A stretch of DNA of 37,293 nt from a virus, in the IMG/VR virus record IMGVR_UViG_3300031787_000380, positions 1-37,293 of that record; one strand, given 5' to 3'. Numbering within the stretch: position 1 is the first letter of the stretch; the number at the start of each line of letters is the position of its first letter. Below are positions 1 through 7,876 of the stretch, in pieces. Both the position numbers and the translations under genes were made by a program. Below the pieces are notes generated by a model. The model worked only from the letters and a program-made list of their open reading frames with translations, made no database searches and was not told the DNA's origin.

Positions 1-174
1 AGCCTGACAGAGACGTGTTGTTGAACGTCGACAACCTGAACGTGTCGAGGTCGAATCGGCAACACGTCGTCAACATGCAGGCGCACGCGCAGGCGATTTA
101 CAGCGGGATCACGCGCGAGACGAAGGAACTTGTCGGCGGCCCCGATAGCGTGATCGCAATCGGCTCTGGCGAGT
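1..174. repeat. Terminal redundancy, left copy
   Basis: Bases 1-174 are the same as 37120-37293 except for one base (A at 128, G at 37247). The difference is a synonymous GAA/GAG change in the portal gene. The simplest reading is an assembly overlap of a circular or circularly permuted genome. A short physical direct terminal repeat is less likely, because it would lie inside the portal gene. Confidence 0.9.
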
Positions 175-734
175 CGATGCAGTACCTCACGCCATCGGCG
201 GACCACGGCGCGATCGAGGCGTCGGCGTCGCGTGACCTGCAAGAGCTTGGTGTCTCGCGCGGCAATAGCCCCGATGCCTACAGCGTCACGCCTGGCGCGC
301 CGCAGAGTGGTGTCTCGCGCATCATCGCCAACGCCCCGCATGACCAACGCATCGAAGAGCAGCGCCCGATCTTCGAGGATTTCGAGGAGTCGGAATTGCT
401 GCCGATCGTGATCGACTTGCTGGCGCGTTTCTCGCCGGAAGCCCCGGCCGATTTCGGTGACGCCGTTCCATCGGTGACGCTGGGCCGTGCCAAGTCGTAC
501 GAAGACGACGCCAGCAAAACACAGCGCGTGCTCGACCTCCTGAATGCCAAGATCATCGACGAGGCAGACGCGCGCGTGATGCTCGGTCTCTCGTCGACGC
601 GCGCCGATGCGCAGGCGTATCTCGAGCAGTTGCGCGCGCCTGTGGTGGCCGGCGCGCCTCGCCTCGTGGGCGGCGTAACGGGCTCGCCTTTCGAGTCGAT
701 GCGAGAGACGACGGCGTCGGCGGGGAATGAATGA
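1..734 (+). CDS. Portal protein, C-terminal part (continues from 36312-37119)
   Basis: This is the C-terminal 244 or so codons of the portal gene that begins at 36312. The frame is preserved across the contig join, so the whole protein is about 513 residues, a normal size for a siphophage portal. Portal forms the dodecameric ring at one capsid vertex through which TerL pumps DNA. The call rests mainly on gene order (TerL, this gene, then a MuF-type minor head protein) and length; I see no single diagnostic motif. The stop codon overlaps the next start as ATGA, which suggests coupled translation. An apparent ATG at 15 is internal to the gene and is not the real start. Confidence 0.8.
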   Translation, partial: PDRDVLLNVDNLNVSRSNRQHVVNMQAHAQAIYSGITRETKELVGGPDSVIAIGSGESMQYLTPSADHGAIEASASRDLQELGVSRGNSPDAYSVTPGAPQSGVSRIIANAPHDQRIEEQRPIFEDFEESELLPIVIDLLARFSPEAPADFGDAVPSVTLGRAKSYEDDASKTQRVLDLLNAKIIDEADARVMLGLSSTRADAQAYLEQLRAPVVAGAPRLVGGVTGSPFESMRETTASAGNE

Positions 735-1549
735 GCGGCGCGGCCCTTGCCGGGCCGATCGCGGACGCCGCGATCGAGGACCTCCGCGCGCTGGCGTCCG
801 TGCTAGAGCGCGACTTGCTCGCCATCCTATTGCGCCTCGACACCGAACCGGGGGAAGACTCGCTTGTCCGACGACAGGGACAAACCGCCGCCGCCGTCTA
901 CCGGCAAATCGTCGCGCGGTTGGAGCAGGAAGGCGCGACGGTTGCGCGCACTGCGGGCGCGCGTGCTGTGGAGGCGGTTGAGGCCGTCGTCGGTGCTCCG
1001 CCTGCTACGCTCCCTCTCGACATCCGACGAGAGCTAGACCAGATCGTCAACGAACAAGTCTCCGACGTCGTCAAAGTTTTTGGTGAGTCTGCGGACCTGA
1101 TTCGCCGCGCGGCGCAGCAAGGCATCGCGTCGGGTGGTTCGCTCGCTGAAATTGTGGCCATGGTGCAAGCGCAAATGCGCACGACCTGGTTTCGTGCGCA
1201 GTCCGCCGTCGACGCTGCGGTGATGGCCGTTGGCCGTCGTTCGGTCATGGCGGACGCAGCCGAGGCAGCCGCCGAAGGCATCGATCTGGTCTATCTCTAC
1301 GTTGGCCCGCGCGACGGCAAGAATCGGCCGTTCTGCGCGCAATGGGTGGGCAAGGCGGTGCTCAATCCGTCGACGATGGACAACGGGCAAAAGCTCCCCG
1401 TCGAAGACTACTGCGGCGGGTACAATTGCCGCCATTCGTGGGCGCCGCTCACGGTGTCGTCTGCGGTCGAGAAGGGCTATCGCGTGTATGACACGACGAA
1501 GAATCCGCCGGAAGACGTGACGGCGCGGCTACGCGCGGAAGGGGGCTAG
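731..1549 (+). CDS. Minor head protein, MuF / SPP1 gp7-like
   Basis: A 272-residue protein whose start overlaps the portal stop (ATGA). The N-terminal two thirds are helical and Ala/Arg/Glu rich. The C-terminal part carries the typical phage Mu F-like signature: a GPRDGKNRPFC segment near residue 192, then a CGGYNCRHSW segment near residue 226, which gives conserved Cys and His residues. Members of this family (PF04233) are injected or capsid-internal minor head proteins that bind portal and are needed for head assembly or DNA ejection. Position right after portal fits. No toxin domain is fused to the C terminus, unlike some MuF proteins. Confidence 0.85.
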   Translation: MSGAALAGPIADAAIEDLRALASVLERDLLAILLRLDTEPGEDSLVRRQGQTAAAVYRQIVARLEQEGATVARTAGARAVEAVEAVVGAPPATLPLDIRRELDQIVNEQVSDVVKVFGESADLIRRAAQQGIASGGSLAEIVAMVQAQMRTTWFRAQSAVDAAVMAVGRRSVMADAAEAAAEGIDLVYLYVGPRDGKNRPFCAQWVGKAVLNPSTMDNGQKLPVEDYCGGYNCRHSWAPLTVSSAVEKGYRVYDTTKNPPEDVTARLRAEGG

Positions 1550-1550
1550 C

Positions 1551-2138
1551 GTGGGAGTAACCATCACCCGTCGAGGGACGCCGCCGCGATTCGATGCCAA
1601 GCGCATTGCCGCGGTGATCAAGGGCACCGCGCCCGGCATGATCCTGGAGCGCACCAACAAAGGCATCGACGCCAACGGGCAGCAATTTGCGCCCTACAGC
1701 AAGCGCTACAAAGAACGCTTGCGCCTTATGGGCGAGTCGCCGCAGATCGATTTGCGCCTTTCGGGTGGCCTGCTGAATTCGGTAAAGGCACGCGGCGCGA
1801 CGCTGCATCCTGACCGCGTCGAAGTCATCATCGCGCCCGACACGGGCACGTCGCCGGTGTGGGCGCCGAAAGCGGGAGGGCAAGCGCGTTACGATCGCGC
1901 CATGCGCAAATTCGAGAAGTTGTCTGCGCGCGGTGACTACTCCACGCACGTCGCCGGGCGCCAAGCGGCGCGCGCTTTTCGCTCGCGTCGCACGGGCAAA
2001 CAGAGCCCGCCGCACAACATCGTCGGCTATTGGCTGCACTACGGCACGAAGACGATGAAGGCACGCCCATGGATGGGCTTGACCGATGCGCAATACACCG
2101 AGCTTGTGCGCGACATTGCGCGCGTCTGCTTCCGTTGA
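1551..2138 (+). CDS. Phage virion morphogenesis protein (Mu gpG-like)
   Basis: A 195-residue basic protein with a GTG start one base after the preceding stop. The middle has a LRLSGGLLNSV stretch, and the C-terminal part has a HYGTKTMKARPWMGLTDAQ stretch. The latter matches the pattern of the phage virion morphogenesis family (PF05069), where a Gly-Thr loop is followed by an ARPxLGL segment. In Mu and P2-like phages these proteins act in tail completion or head-tail joining. Here it sits between the minor head protein and the scaffold, earlier than the usual neck position, so the exact role in this phage is inferred. Confidence 0.7.
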   Translation: MGVTITRRGTPPRFDAKRIAAVIKGTAPGMILERTNKGIDANGQQFAPYSKRYKERLRLMGESPQIDLRLSGGLLNSVKARGATLHPDRVEVIIAPDTGTSPVWAPKAGGQARYDRAMRKFEKLSARGDYSTHVAGRQAARAFRSRRTGKQSPPHNIVGYWLHYGTKTMKARPWMGLTDAQYTELVRDIARVCFR

Positions 2139-2164
2139 CGGTTACATAAGCAGTGCAGTAGGAT
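2135..2164 (+). promoter_or_regulatory. Candidate late promoter before scaffold-capsid genes
   Basis: TTGACG (2135-2140), an 18-base spacer and TAGGAT (2159-2164) form a good sigma70-like promoter. The start codon at 2172 is only 7 bases past the -10 box, so a transcript would begin at or next to the ATG, and no Shine-Dalgarno is visible. The spacer contains TTACATAAGC, which recurs exactly before the portal gene (36278-36287). Confidence 0.55.
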
Positions 2165-2171
2165 TGACGCC

Positions 2172-2852
2172 ATGACCACCACCTCCGCCCCTGAGGGCGC
2201 GCCTTCCGCCACCGCGCCGGCCGATGCCGGCACCGCTTCTGCGTCGTCGACGGAGCCCGTCGAAGACCTCGCCGCGCTGCGCGCTGCTGCTGCCGAATTG
2301 GCCGCGCTGAAAGCGGAAGCCGCTGCCGCGCGCAAGGTCGACCGTGACGCGCGCAAGCGTGCGCAGGAAGAGGCAGAGAAAGCGGGCGAATTGGCGAAGG
2401 CGCTCGAGACGGCGAAATCTCGCCTTGCCGAATTGGAGAGCGTTGAACCCCTCGCCGCGAAGTGGCGGGCCTACGAAGAAGCAGAATCGAAGCGGCTCGA
2501 CGAAGAGGCCAAGGCCCTGCCCGACGCCGTGCGTGACCTCTACGGCGCAGCAGCGGACATCGAGGGCCGCAGGAAAGTGCTCGCCGCGTTCCGGGCGATG
2601 CCGAGCGCGCCTGCGGCTGCTGCACCCAAAGCGGTTGGTGTGCCTCCGGCGCTCGGCGCCCCTCCTGGCGTGTCCACGCCCGACATTGAAGCGGCTCTCG
2701 CCGATCCCAGCGGGCGCAAGCTCGCCGAAATCAAGGCGCGCGATCCGAGTGCCGTCGCGTCGTTCTTCTCGTCTCTGCTTGGCCCACGCGGGCAGACAAA
2801 TTCCCTTGGCGTCGGGCGATTCGCCCGCCCGACTAAGGCGCAAAACACCTAA
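2172..2852 (+). CDS. Head scaffolding protein
   Basis: A 226-residue protein directly upstream of the major capsid gene. The first 20 or so residues are low complexity. Residues about 35-105 are Ala/Glu/Lys/Arg rich with heptad character, as expected for a long coiled coil. A Pro/Ala-rich linker and a basic C-terminal segment follow. Scaffolds of HK97-fold phages have this build and use a basic C-terminal helix to bind capsid protein. Function is inferred from composition and position, since scaffolds diverge fast in sequence. The start lacks a Shine-Dalgarno and lies just after a promoter, so the mRNA may be leaderless. Confidence 0.75.
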   Translation: MTTTSAPEGAPSATAPADAGTASASSTEPVEDLAALRAAAAELAALKAEAAAARKVDRDARKRAQEEAEKAGELAKALETAKSRLAELESVEPLAAKWRAYEEAESKRLDEEAKALPDAVRDLYGAAADIEGRRKVLAAFRAMPSAPAAAAPKAVGVPPALGAPPGVSTPDIEAALADPSGRKLAEIKARDPSAVASFFSSLLGPRGQTNSLGVGRFARPTKAQNT

Positions 2853-2879
2853 GCGGCCGCGCGCCGCGTCGAGGAAATC

Positions 2880-3869
2880 ATGGCCGTTACGTCGTCCACC
2901 ACCGTTGCCAATTGGATCCTTTCTGAGGTCATGTCGCAGATGGCGCTTGACCCGCTCCGCGGAAAGTATGCGCTGCTGCCTTTCCTGAATCAGGCGTCGA
3001 TCGCCGGCGGCTCCACCAAGGTTCGCAAGATCCGCAAGAAGAATGCGCTCGCCGCCGCTGTCGACGACACGGAAGCGCTCGCGTTCTCGAACCCCGCCAC
3101 CTACTCGGTTGCATCGAACATTTCGATTCAGCCGACCACGAAGGTGCAGGGCGTGCAGCTCACGTCGGACGCCATCGAGCTTGCGCTTCCCGGCGTGTCG
3201 CGTGATCAGGTGATCGCCGCGATTCAGAGCAACTCCCCCGCCGTGCTCCCGCTCGTGCGCGACGCGATGGCCGAAGTGCTGCAGGCCCACTACCTGCGCG
3301 CCGAGACCGACGCGCTTGGCCTCTTCCCGGGTCTCTCGGGCTCAAGCGGCACGACCAACACGGCGCTTTCGTTCGCGACGATGCTTGACGCGCTGACCAA
3401 GCTCCTCTCGAACAACGTCGAGAGCGAAGACCTCGTCTTCATGCTCGAAGAGAAGGGCGTGGGCGACCTCCGCGCGCTCGCCATCGCTGGCTCCGGCGCG
3501 CCGCTTTCGGCGATCTTCGGCGGCAACACCGCGGACATTTCGTTCTTCAACCACCGCCCCGACGCCTCGAAGGTCGGCTTCCGTGGTTCGTTCGCGGGCG
3601 TCCCGATCTACGCCGCGAACAAGAGCGTGATGCAGACGGCGAATGCGGGCGTCGACCGTGTCGCCGCGCTGATCGTTGCCGGCCGCGGCGAGACTGGCGC
3701 GCCGGGCAGCGTGCGTGGCTTCGCCGAATTGACGGAGCGCTACGCCCCGTCGCTCGGATTCCAGTATGACCTCGCCGACGATTCGCTTATGGGCGTCGGT
3801 CGCTGGTGCTGGGCCGTTGGCGAGCACACCGACGAGCACGGTGTGAAGCTGATCTATAAGAAGGACTGA
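2880..3869 (+). CDS. Major capsid protein (HK97 fold)
   Basis: A 329-residue protein following the scaffold, with a strong GAGGAAA ribosome site before ATG. It begins with a helical N-arm, then a basic KVRKIRKKN segment, then alternating strands and helices. The C-terminal part has a surface-type stretch FAELTERYAPSLGFQYDLAD followed by a strand ending in LIYKKD. Length, position between scaffold and neck region, and the strong terminator after it all fit the main head protein. It has no recognisable N-terminal protease-cleaved delta domain, consistent with a separate scaffold and with no prohead protease seen in the window. The HK97 fold is inferred from context. Confidence 0.85.
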   Translation: MAVTSSTTVANWILSEVMSQMALDPLRGKYALLPFLNQASIAGGSTKVRKIRKKNALAAAVDDTEALAFSNPATYSVASNISIQPTTKVQGVQLTSDAIELALPGVSRDQVIAAIQSNSPAVLPLVRDAMAEVLQAHYLRAETDALGLFPGLSGSSGTTNTALSFATMLDALTKLLSNNVESEDLVFMLEEKGVGDLRALAIAGSGAPLSAIFGGNTADISFFNHRPDASKVGFRGSFAGVPIYAANKSVMQTANAGVDRVAALIVAGRGETGAPGSVRGFAELTERYAPSLGFQYDLADDSLMGVGRWCWAVGEHTDEHGVKLIYKKD

Positions 3870-3876
3870 GCGTCCT

Positions 3877-3915
3877 AAGGGGGCGGCGCATTCGGCGCCG
3901 CCCCCTTTCCTTTTC
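3877..3915 (+). terminator. Rho-independent terminator after capsid gene
   Basis: An 11-bp perfect GC stem (3879-3889 with 3895-3905), extended by two A-T pairs, has a 5-base loop ATTCG and is followed by a T-rich tail TTTCCTTTT. It lies 8 bases after the capsid stop, so it would cap the most abundant late message. Confidence 0.9.
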
Positions 3916-3937
3916 CCTCACACGAGGCGCGCAAAAC

Positions 3938-4405
3938 GTGAAGCGAACGATCAAGTTGAAGAGCATCAGGGACGCCAACATCGTCGAATTCATCGACGGT
4001 GGCGTCGACAAAGAGGGCGAGCCGACCGGCCAGCGGCAAGCGCTGTCGCGCGTGCTGTCGAAGCGCGTCGCCGCGACTGTCGACGGCAAGGAAAGCAATT
4101 TCCCGGTGTTCCTCGTGCACCATGTCGGAGAGTGGCAGCTCTTCGGCGGCGAACAGATGCCGACGTCCGATGCTTTTCTCTCGTTCGAGGATGACGTCAT
4201 TCGTCGCGAGCACCCCGAACACATGATCGAGCGCTGGCACAAGGCACAGGCTGCATTTCTCGCCGAATCCGTCGAGGCACGACGACAGGCGGAGAAACGC
4301 CTGGAGAATGAGCAGGCGACCGCGCTCGCTGGTACGATGCGCGACATGATGCGCGCCTACTCGCAATCGGCGCCCGTCGCCGGAAAGAAAGGCGCCAATG
4401 TCTAA
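3938..4405 (+). CDS. Hypothetical protein, small head-region gene (155 aa)
   Basis: I do not recognise this protein. It starts at GTG about 30 bases after the capsid terminator, with a weak GAGG ribosome site. Residues 1-90 look like a small beta-rich domain with FPVFLVHHVGEWQLFGG at about 55-71. Residues 95-140 are a charged helix rich in Glu, Arg and Ala. It overlaps the next small gene by 8 bases. In many siphophages this slot between capsid and neck holds small virion proteins or head-completion factors, but nothing in the sequence proves that here. Confidence 0.6.
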   Translation: MKRTIKLKSIRDANIVEFIDGGVDKEGEPTGQRQALSRVLSKRVAATVDGKESNFPVFLVHHVGEWQLFGGEQMPTSDAFLSFEDDVIRREHPEHMIERWHKAQAAFLAESVEARRQAEKRLENEQATALAGTMRDMMRAYSQSAPVAGKKGANV

Positions 4406-4550
4406 TCAGGACGTCAAGCCCGCTGTCGTCGACAAGCTGGCGCAGAAGATCAAAGAGTCTTCCCCATCCATTTCCTCCGAGCAGGCGCGCAAGATCGCGC
4501 GCGAAAGCGCGGAGCGCGTCAACCGTGAACGCCGCGAGCGCGGCAACTAA
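4398..4550 (+). CDS. Small hypothetical protein (50 aa)
   Basis: A 50-codon frame starts at ATG 4398, inside the end of the preceding gene, and stops at TAA 4548-4550. The product is helical and highly charged, ending in a basic NRERRERGN tail. A clean start, an overlap typical of this genome and a Shine-Dalgarno for the next gene directly after its stop (GGAG at 4551) support it as a real coupled gene. Function is unknown. Confidence 0.6.
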   Translation: MSNQDVKPAVVDKLAQKIKESSPSISSEQARKIARESAERVNRERRERGN

Positions 4551-4561
4551 GGAGTTAGATC

Positions 4562-5068
4562 ATGTCCCTCGCAGCACTCAACACTGGCGGCACCCACAAC
4601 GCGGTCCACGTCGACGTTTCGGACGGCACCGGCTTCGCGATCACCGTCGCGGCCAGCGCCACCCCGCAGGCCGTCTTCAATGCTCTCCTGACCGAGAAGA
4701 AGAACACCACGGGCGGTGGCATCACGTTTGCCGCTGGCACTGGCGTCGCCACCGTCGCCACGCCCGCGGGTTGCGGTCGCTATCTCGCGATCGCGAGCGC
4801 TGGCAATACGCAGGGTCAGAATAGCGCGTTCCACAACGTGCAATTCTACGCGAAGGAAGGCGGCGTCGCCGCTGCGGCCAAGGGGATCAAGGCGCAGAAG
4901 CTTGAGGGCGCGGCCGCTGCGCAGGGCAATTGCGGCGTCGCCATGGCCGTCGTCGATCTTTCGGCCGTGGGCGACACGGTTGAGCTGCGCGTTGGCGTGC
5001 AGACGAACGGCAACGCGGTTACGTTCCGCGATCTGTCGATCGACCTGATCAAGATCGGCGAAGTCTGA
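4562..5068 (+). CDS. Putative virion structural protein (168 aa)
   Basis: A 168-residue protein with a GGAG ribosome site 7 bases before ATG, enclosed by the terminators at 3877 and 5086. It is rich in Gly, Ala, Val and Thr and has the alternating pattern of a beta-sandwich: HNAVHVDVSDGTGFAITVAA, then NVQFYAKEGG, then a final strand pair ending in DLIKIGEV. The composition and the terminator right after it suggest a highly made virion part such as a head decoration protein. That is an inference, and no family motif is recognised. Confidence 0.55.
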   Translation: MSLAALNTGGTHNAVHVDVSDGTGFAITVAASATPQAVFNALLTEKKNTTGGGITFAAGTGVATVATPAGCGRYLAIASAGNTQGQNSAFHNVQFYAKEGGVAAAAKGIKAQKLEGAAAAQGNCGVAMAVVDLSAVGDTVELRVGVQTNGNAVTFRDLSIDLIKIGEV

Positions 5069-5085
5069 TCGCTCGTGAATGACGA

Positions 5086-5125
5086 AGCGCCCCCGTCGTG
5101 GTAAGACGACGGGGGCGTTTCTTTC
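5086..5125 (+). terminator. Rho-independent terminator after 168-aa protein
   Basis: A 12-bp perfect stem (5088-5099 with 5106-5117) closes a GGTAAG loop and is followed by TTTCTTT. It is the second strong terminator within 1.3 kb of late genes, so genes from 5136 onward should be read at reduced levels or from their own promoter. Confidence 0.9.
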
Positions 5126-5135
5126 GAGGTGACCC

Positions 5136-5540
5136 ATGGCCGTCCGTATTGCCGACTCCGTCCGAAATTCACGCATCGACGAAATCCGAATCGCCATCGA
5201 CGCAGGCGCGGGCGCGGGGCTGCTGCGCATCTATGCGGGCAGCAAGCCTGGCACGAAGGGCGGCGCGCCCGCAGGTGCCTTGCTCGCCGAGCTTACCTGC
5301 GCCGATCCGTGCGGCTCGTCGTCGTCTGGCGTGCTCACGTTCACGACGCCGTTTTCCGACACGAGCGCGAACAACACCGGAACGGCGGCGTTTTTTTACC
5401 TGACCGACTCGACCGGTGCGTACGTCTGCGAGGGCGATTGCGGCACGTCGGGAAGCGATCTCAATCTTACGACGCTGTCGATCGTCTCCGGCCAGCCGGT
5501 GCAAGTCACGTCGCTGACGATCACTGACGGGAACGCGTGA
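5136..5540 (+). CDS. Putative virion protein, beta-rich (134 aa)
   Basis: A 134-residue protein with a GAGGTGA ribosome site before its ATG. The N-terminal part reads IRIAIDAGAGAGLLRIYAG, a beta-strand pattern common in small uncharacterised structural proteins of phages with rich virion gene sets. Four Cys residues occur in pairs (about 55-59 and 98-102), which could be disulphides in an exposed virion protein. No specific family is recognised. The start of the next gene overlaps its stop (TGATG). Confidence 0.5.
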   Translation: MAVRIADSVRNSRIDEIRIAIDAGAGAGLLRIYAGSKPGTKGGAPAGALLAELTCADPCGSSSSGVLTFTTPFSDTSANNTGTAAFFYLTDSTGAYVCEGDCGTSGSDLNLTTLSIVSGQPVQVTSLTITDGNA

Positions 5541-5764
5541 TGTCGTTCCCGGTCGACCCGTCGCGCAATCTGGGGCACGCCTCGTGGTCGCTGGCCGACG
5601 CGCCAGCGGGCGAGGCCGACGCAGACGACAAAGTCTTTTGGCGTTGCGATCGATGCGGCTTCGTCGTGGGCTTTTGGCGTGCGGGATTTGGGAGCGCGCC
5701 GACGTCTGACGAAACGGCGCCGCCCGACAACGTCGGCGTTTTCGTGGGATCGAATTGCGGGTGA
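5540..5764 (+). CDS. Small Cys-containing hypothetical protein (74 aa)
   Basis: A 74-residue protein overlapping the preceding stop by one base. A GTG one codon earlier (5537) is an alternative start. A single CDRC knuckle near residue 35, followed by hydrophobic VVGFW and a C-terminal SNCG, could make a small metal site, although only three Cys are present. It is acidic overall. Its place in a coupled run of virion genes suggests a minor virion or assembly role. Function is unknown. Confidence 0.5.
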   Translation: MSFPVDPSRNLGHASWSLADAPAGEADADDKVFWRCDRCGFVVGFWRAGFGSAPTSDETAPPDNVGVFVGSNCG

Positions 5765-5773
5765 GGTGACGAC

Positions 5774-6910
5774 GTGGCCAACGTGATCTCGCGTCTGTCG
5801 ACGCATGCGGGCAAGCTCGAACGATTCCTTGGCGCCGACGAGATCGCGCGGATCTCGTCGTCGATGACGCAGTGGCACGGCACGCGCCCGATCCTCGTCG
5901 GCGGTATGCCGGCGCGGCATGGTGTGTGGGTCGGCCGTGGCGGCGATTTCACGGGCAAGATCGACGGCGGTGGATTCGCGAGCGCCCTCGACGCCGTGGC
6001 CGACCGCGCAACGCGCGCGCTTCGCAAGGTGTCGCGGCAAAGCGCGGCGCGCCTCGACATGGCCGGCTTTTCGTCGCTGTCGGACCTGATTAGCGAGGCG
6101 ACGACGGGCGGCAAAAAGGCCGATTATCAATTCAACAAAGTCGGGACCACGGGCGTGCTTGGCGCGACCAATTCGCTGTGGCGCGTGGGCGCGCAGCCTG
6201 CGGCGGGCGCAGTCGCCAGCAACGCGCCTGGTGGCAATGTCCCGACGAGAACGACGACGGGGTCGCTTGGCTTGTGGAACCCGACCGTCTCGGGAGATAC
6301 GCAGCATTTCGTGCGTGCTGACGTCGTGTCGACGGTCGGCGGGAACACGCTGCTCATGTACGACCGGATCTTCGAGGTCAACAAGACCATGTCGTCAGCG
6401 ACGGCGGAGACGATCACGGGTGCGCCAAATCGCTACCAAGCGACCACAAACACCCCGGATTCGGCGGACGGAAATTTCATTTTTTTCGAGACACAAGTGG
6501 CGCTCGGCGCGACGGCGCACGCATGGGTGGCGACCTACACAGACCACGACGGCAACACCGGCACGTCGCTTCCGTCGCTCACGGGCAACGCGTCGTGTAT
6601 CGCTAACCGCCTGGACCATCCAACGGGGCAATTCTTTGCGCCCCTCGCGTCGGGTGACGTGGGTATCAAGTCCGTGCAGTCCGTGACGTGCTCAGCCAAC
6701 GTGACCGGCACGCTTGCCGTCGTGATCGGGCACCCGATCGCGTTCATCCCAACGCCGCTGGCCAACGTTTTTACGATCATCGACGGCATCAATTCGGCGT
6801 TCAACCTGACGCGCATTTTCGACGACGCCGCGCTCGGTTTCCTCGAAGTCATCAAGCCGTCGACCACCGCAGCAGCCTACGTCGGAAACATCGTCACCGT
6901 GGCAGGCTGA
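5774..6910 (+). CDS. Putative virion structural protein (378 aa)
   Basis: A 378-residue protein with a GTG start 9 bases after the preceding stop, with a GAGGTGA site upstream. Residues 1-110 are mixed helical, including an RATRALRKVSRQSAARLD helix. From about 115 on, the protein is Gly/Thr/Ser/Ala rich with repeated strands, such as TLLMYDRIFEVNKTMSS and HAWVATYTDHDGNTGT. That is typical of an exposed beta-structured virion protein. It contains no peptidase or lyase motif that I recognise. The location between capsid and lysis genes suggests a head fibre or decoration component, inferred from context only. Confidence 0.5.
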   Translation: MANVISRLSTHAGKLERFLGADEIARISSSMTQWHGTRPILVGGMPARHGVWVGRGGDFTGKIDGGGFASALDAVADRATRALRKVSRQSAARLDMAGFSSLSDLISEATTGGKKADYQFNKVGTTGVLGATNSLWRVGAQPAAGAVASNAPGGNVPTRTTTGSLGLWNPTVSGDTQHFVRADVVSTVGGNTLLMYDRIFEVNKTMSSATAETITGAPNRYQATTNTPDSADGNFIFFETQVALGATAHAWVATYTDHDGNTGTSLPSLTGNASCIANRLDHPTGQFFAPLASGDVGIKSVQSVTCSANVTGTLAVVIGHPIAFIPTPLANVFTIIDGINSAFNLTRIFDDAALGFLEVIKPSTTAAAYVGNIVTVAG

Positions 6911-6933
6911 TCGCGCGATAAGGAGGGCCCACC

Positions 6934-7833
6934 GTGGATCGTTTTTACGGCTACGGCCCCTCCGTTGTCTCGACCGCGCAGAAACAGTGGTCGACGTATT
7001 GGTGGACGCGCGGGCAAGAACCGTCCGCCTATCCGCTGATCATCGAAGACCCGACGAACGGCGTTGCCGCGGTCACGCTCGGCGACGCCACCGTGTCGGG
7101 CTCGGCGACGGTAGGCGCGGCCGGTGTCGACGGCACGGGCGCCATCACCCTCGACACCGTCGCGGTAGTGGGCAGCGGGCAGCAGACACACACGGCGACG
7201 GGCGCCATCACGCTTGGCGGCGTGACGTTCACATCGGCGGCGTCGCCCGTCGACGTGGGCACGGGCGCCATCACGCTCGGCGGGGTCACCCTTGCGGGCT
7301 CCGGCGACGTGGGCGCCGCCATCACGGCGACGGGTGCGATCACGCTCGGTGGCGTGACGCTTGCCGGTAGCGGTAAGCAGACGCACGTTGCGACGGGCGC
7401 CCTCGCCCTCGGGGCTGTAGCGGTCGCAGGCGCAGGATCGCCGGTCGATGTGGCGTCCGGGGCGGTCACGCTCGGCGCGGCCGCCGTGGCTGGCTCTGGG
7501 CGCTCCACGCACGTCGCGTCGGGCGCGCTCGCCCTCGATGCGGTGACGGTTGCAGGCGCAGGGCGGCAAACGCACTTGGCATCGGGCGCCGTGGTGCTCG
7601 ACGGGGTGACGCTGGCGGGTGTGGCCACGATCCCTGTGGTGGCTACAGGCGCCGTCACGCTGGACAGCATCACCCTTTCGGCGTCGGGCACCGCTGGCCC
7701 GACGACAGGCACGGGCGCCGTTACGCTTGGCGACATGACGATTGCGGGCGCTTTCGAGATCGCGTCCATCGTACCGACGAGGCCGCGCAAATTGTCGTCC
7801 CTACTGTGGACGACGCGCTCCCGTTTCGGGTAG
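6934..7833 (+). CDS. Repeat-built virion protein / putative head fibre (299 aa)
   Basis: A 299-residue protein with a strong AAGGAGG ribosome site. Residues 1-44 form a unique N-terminal anchor rich in Trp and Tyr. Residues 45-279 are eleven tandem repeats of about 21 residues of the form GAxTLGxVTxAGSGxxTHxA. The last 20 residues are basic. Such Gly/Ala/Thr/Leu repeats are expected to stack as a beta-solenoid or triple-stranded fibre, so the protein is probably an elongated virion spike or fibre joined to the particle by its N terminus. No enzyme motif is present. Position near the other extra virion proteins supports a structural role. Confidence 0.6.
   Translation: MDRFYGYGPSVVSTAQKQWSTYWWTRGQEPSAYPLIIEDPTNGVAAVTLGDATVSGSATVGAAGVDGTGAITLDTVAVVGSGQQTHTATGAITLGGVTFTSAASPVDVGTGAITLGGVTLAGSGDVGAAITATGAITLGGVTLAGSGKQTHVATGALALGAVAVAGAGSPVDVASGAVTLGAAAVAGSGRSTHVASGALALDAVTVAGAGRQTHLASGAVVLDGVTLAGVATIPVVATGAVTLDSITLSASGTAGPTTGTGAVTLGDMTIAGAFEIASIVPTRPRKLSSLLWTTRSRFG
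7066..7770 (+). repeat. Eleven in-frame tandem repeats of about 63 bp
   Basis: The central part of the gene at 6934 is eleven repeats of 19-24 codons, mostly exactly 21. Most begin with a GGCGCC-type Gly-Ala codon pair followed by a strand encoding ITLGGVTLAG or a variant. Repeats 2-5 are the most alike. Repeats 2, 5, 7 and 8 share a short xxTHxA turn, and 3 and 6 share SPVDV, so an alternation of two turn types is visible. Confidence 0.85.
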
Positions 7834-7876
7834 GATGACGGCACTCCCCCGGTAGGGGCGCACATCGGGGGTCTAT

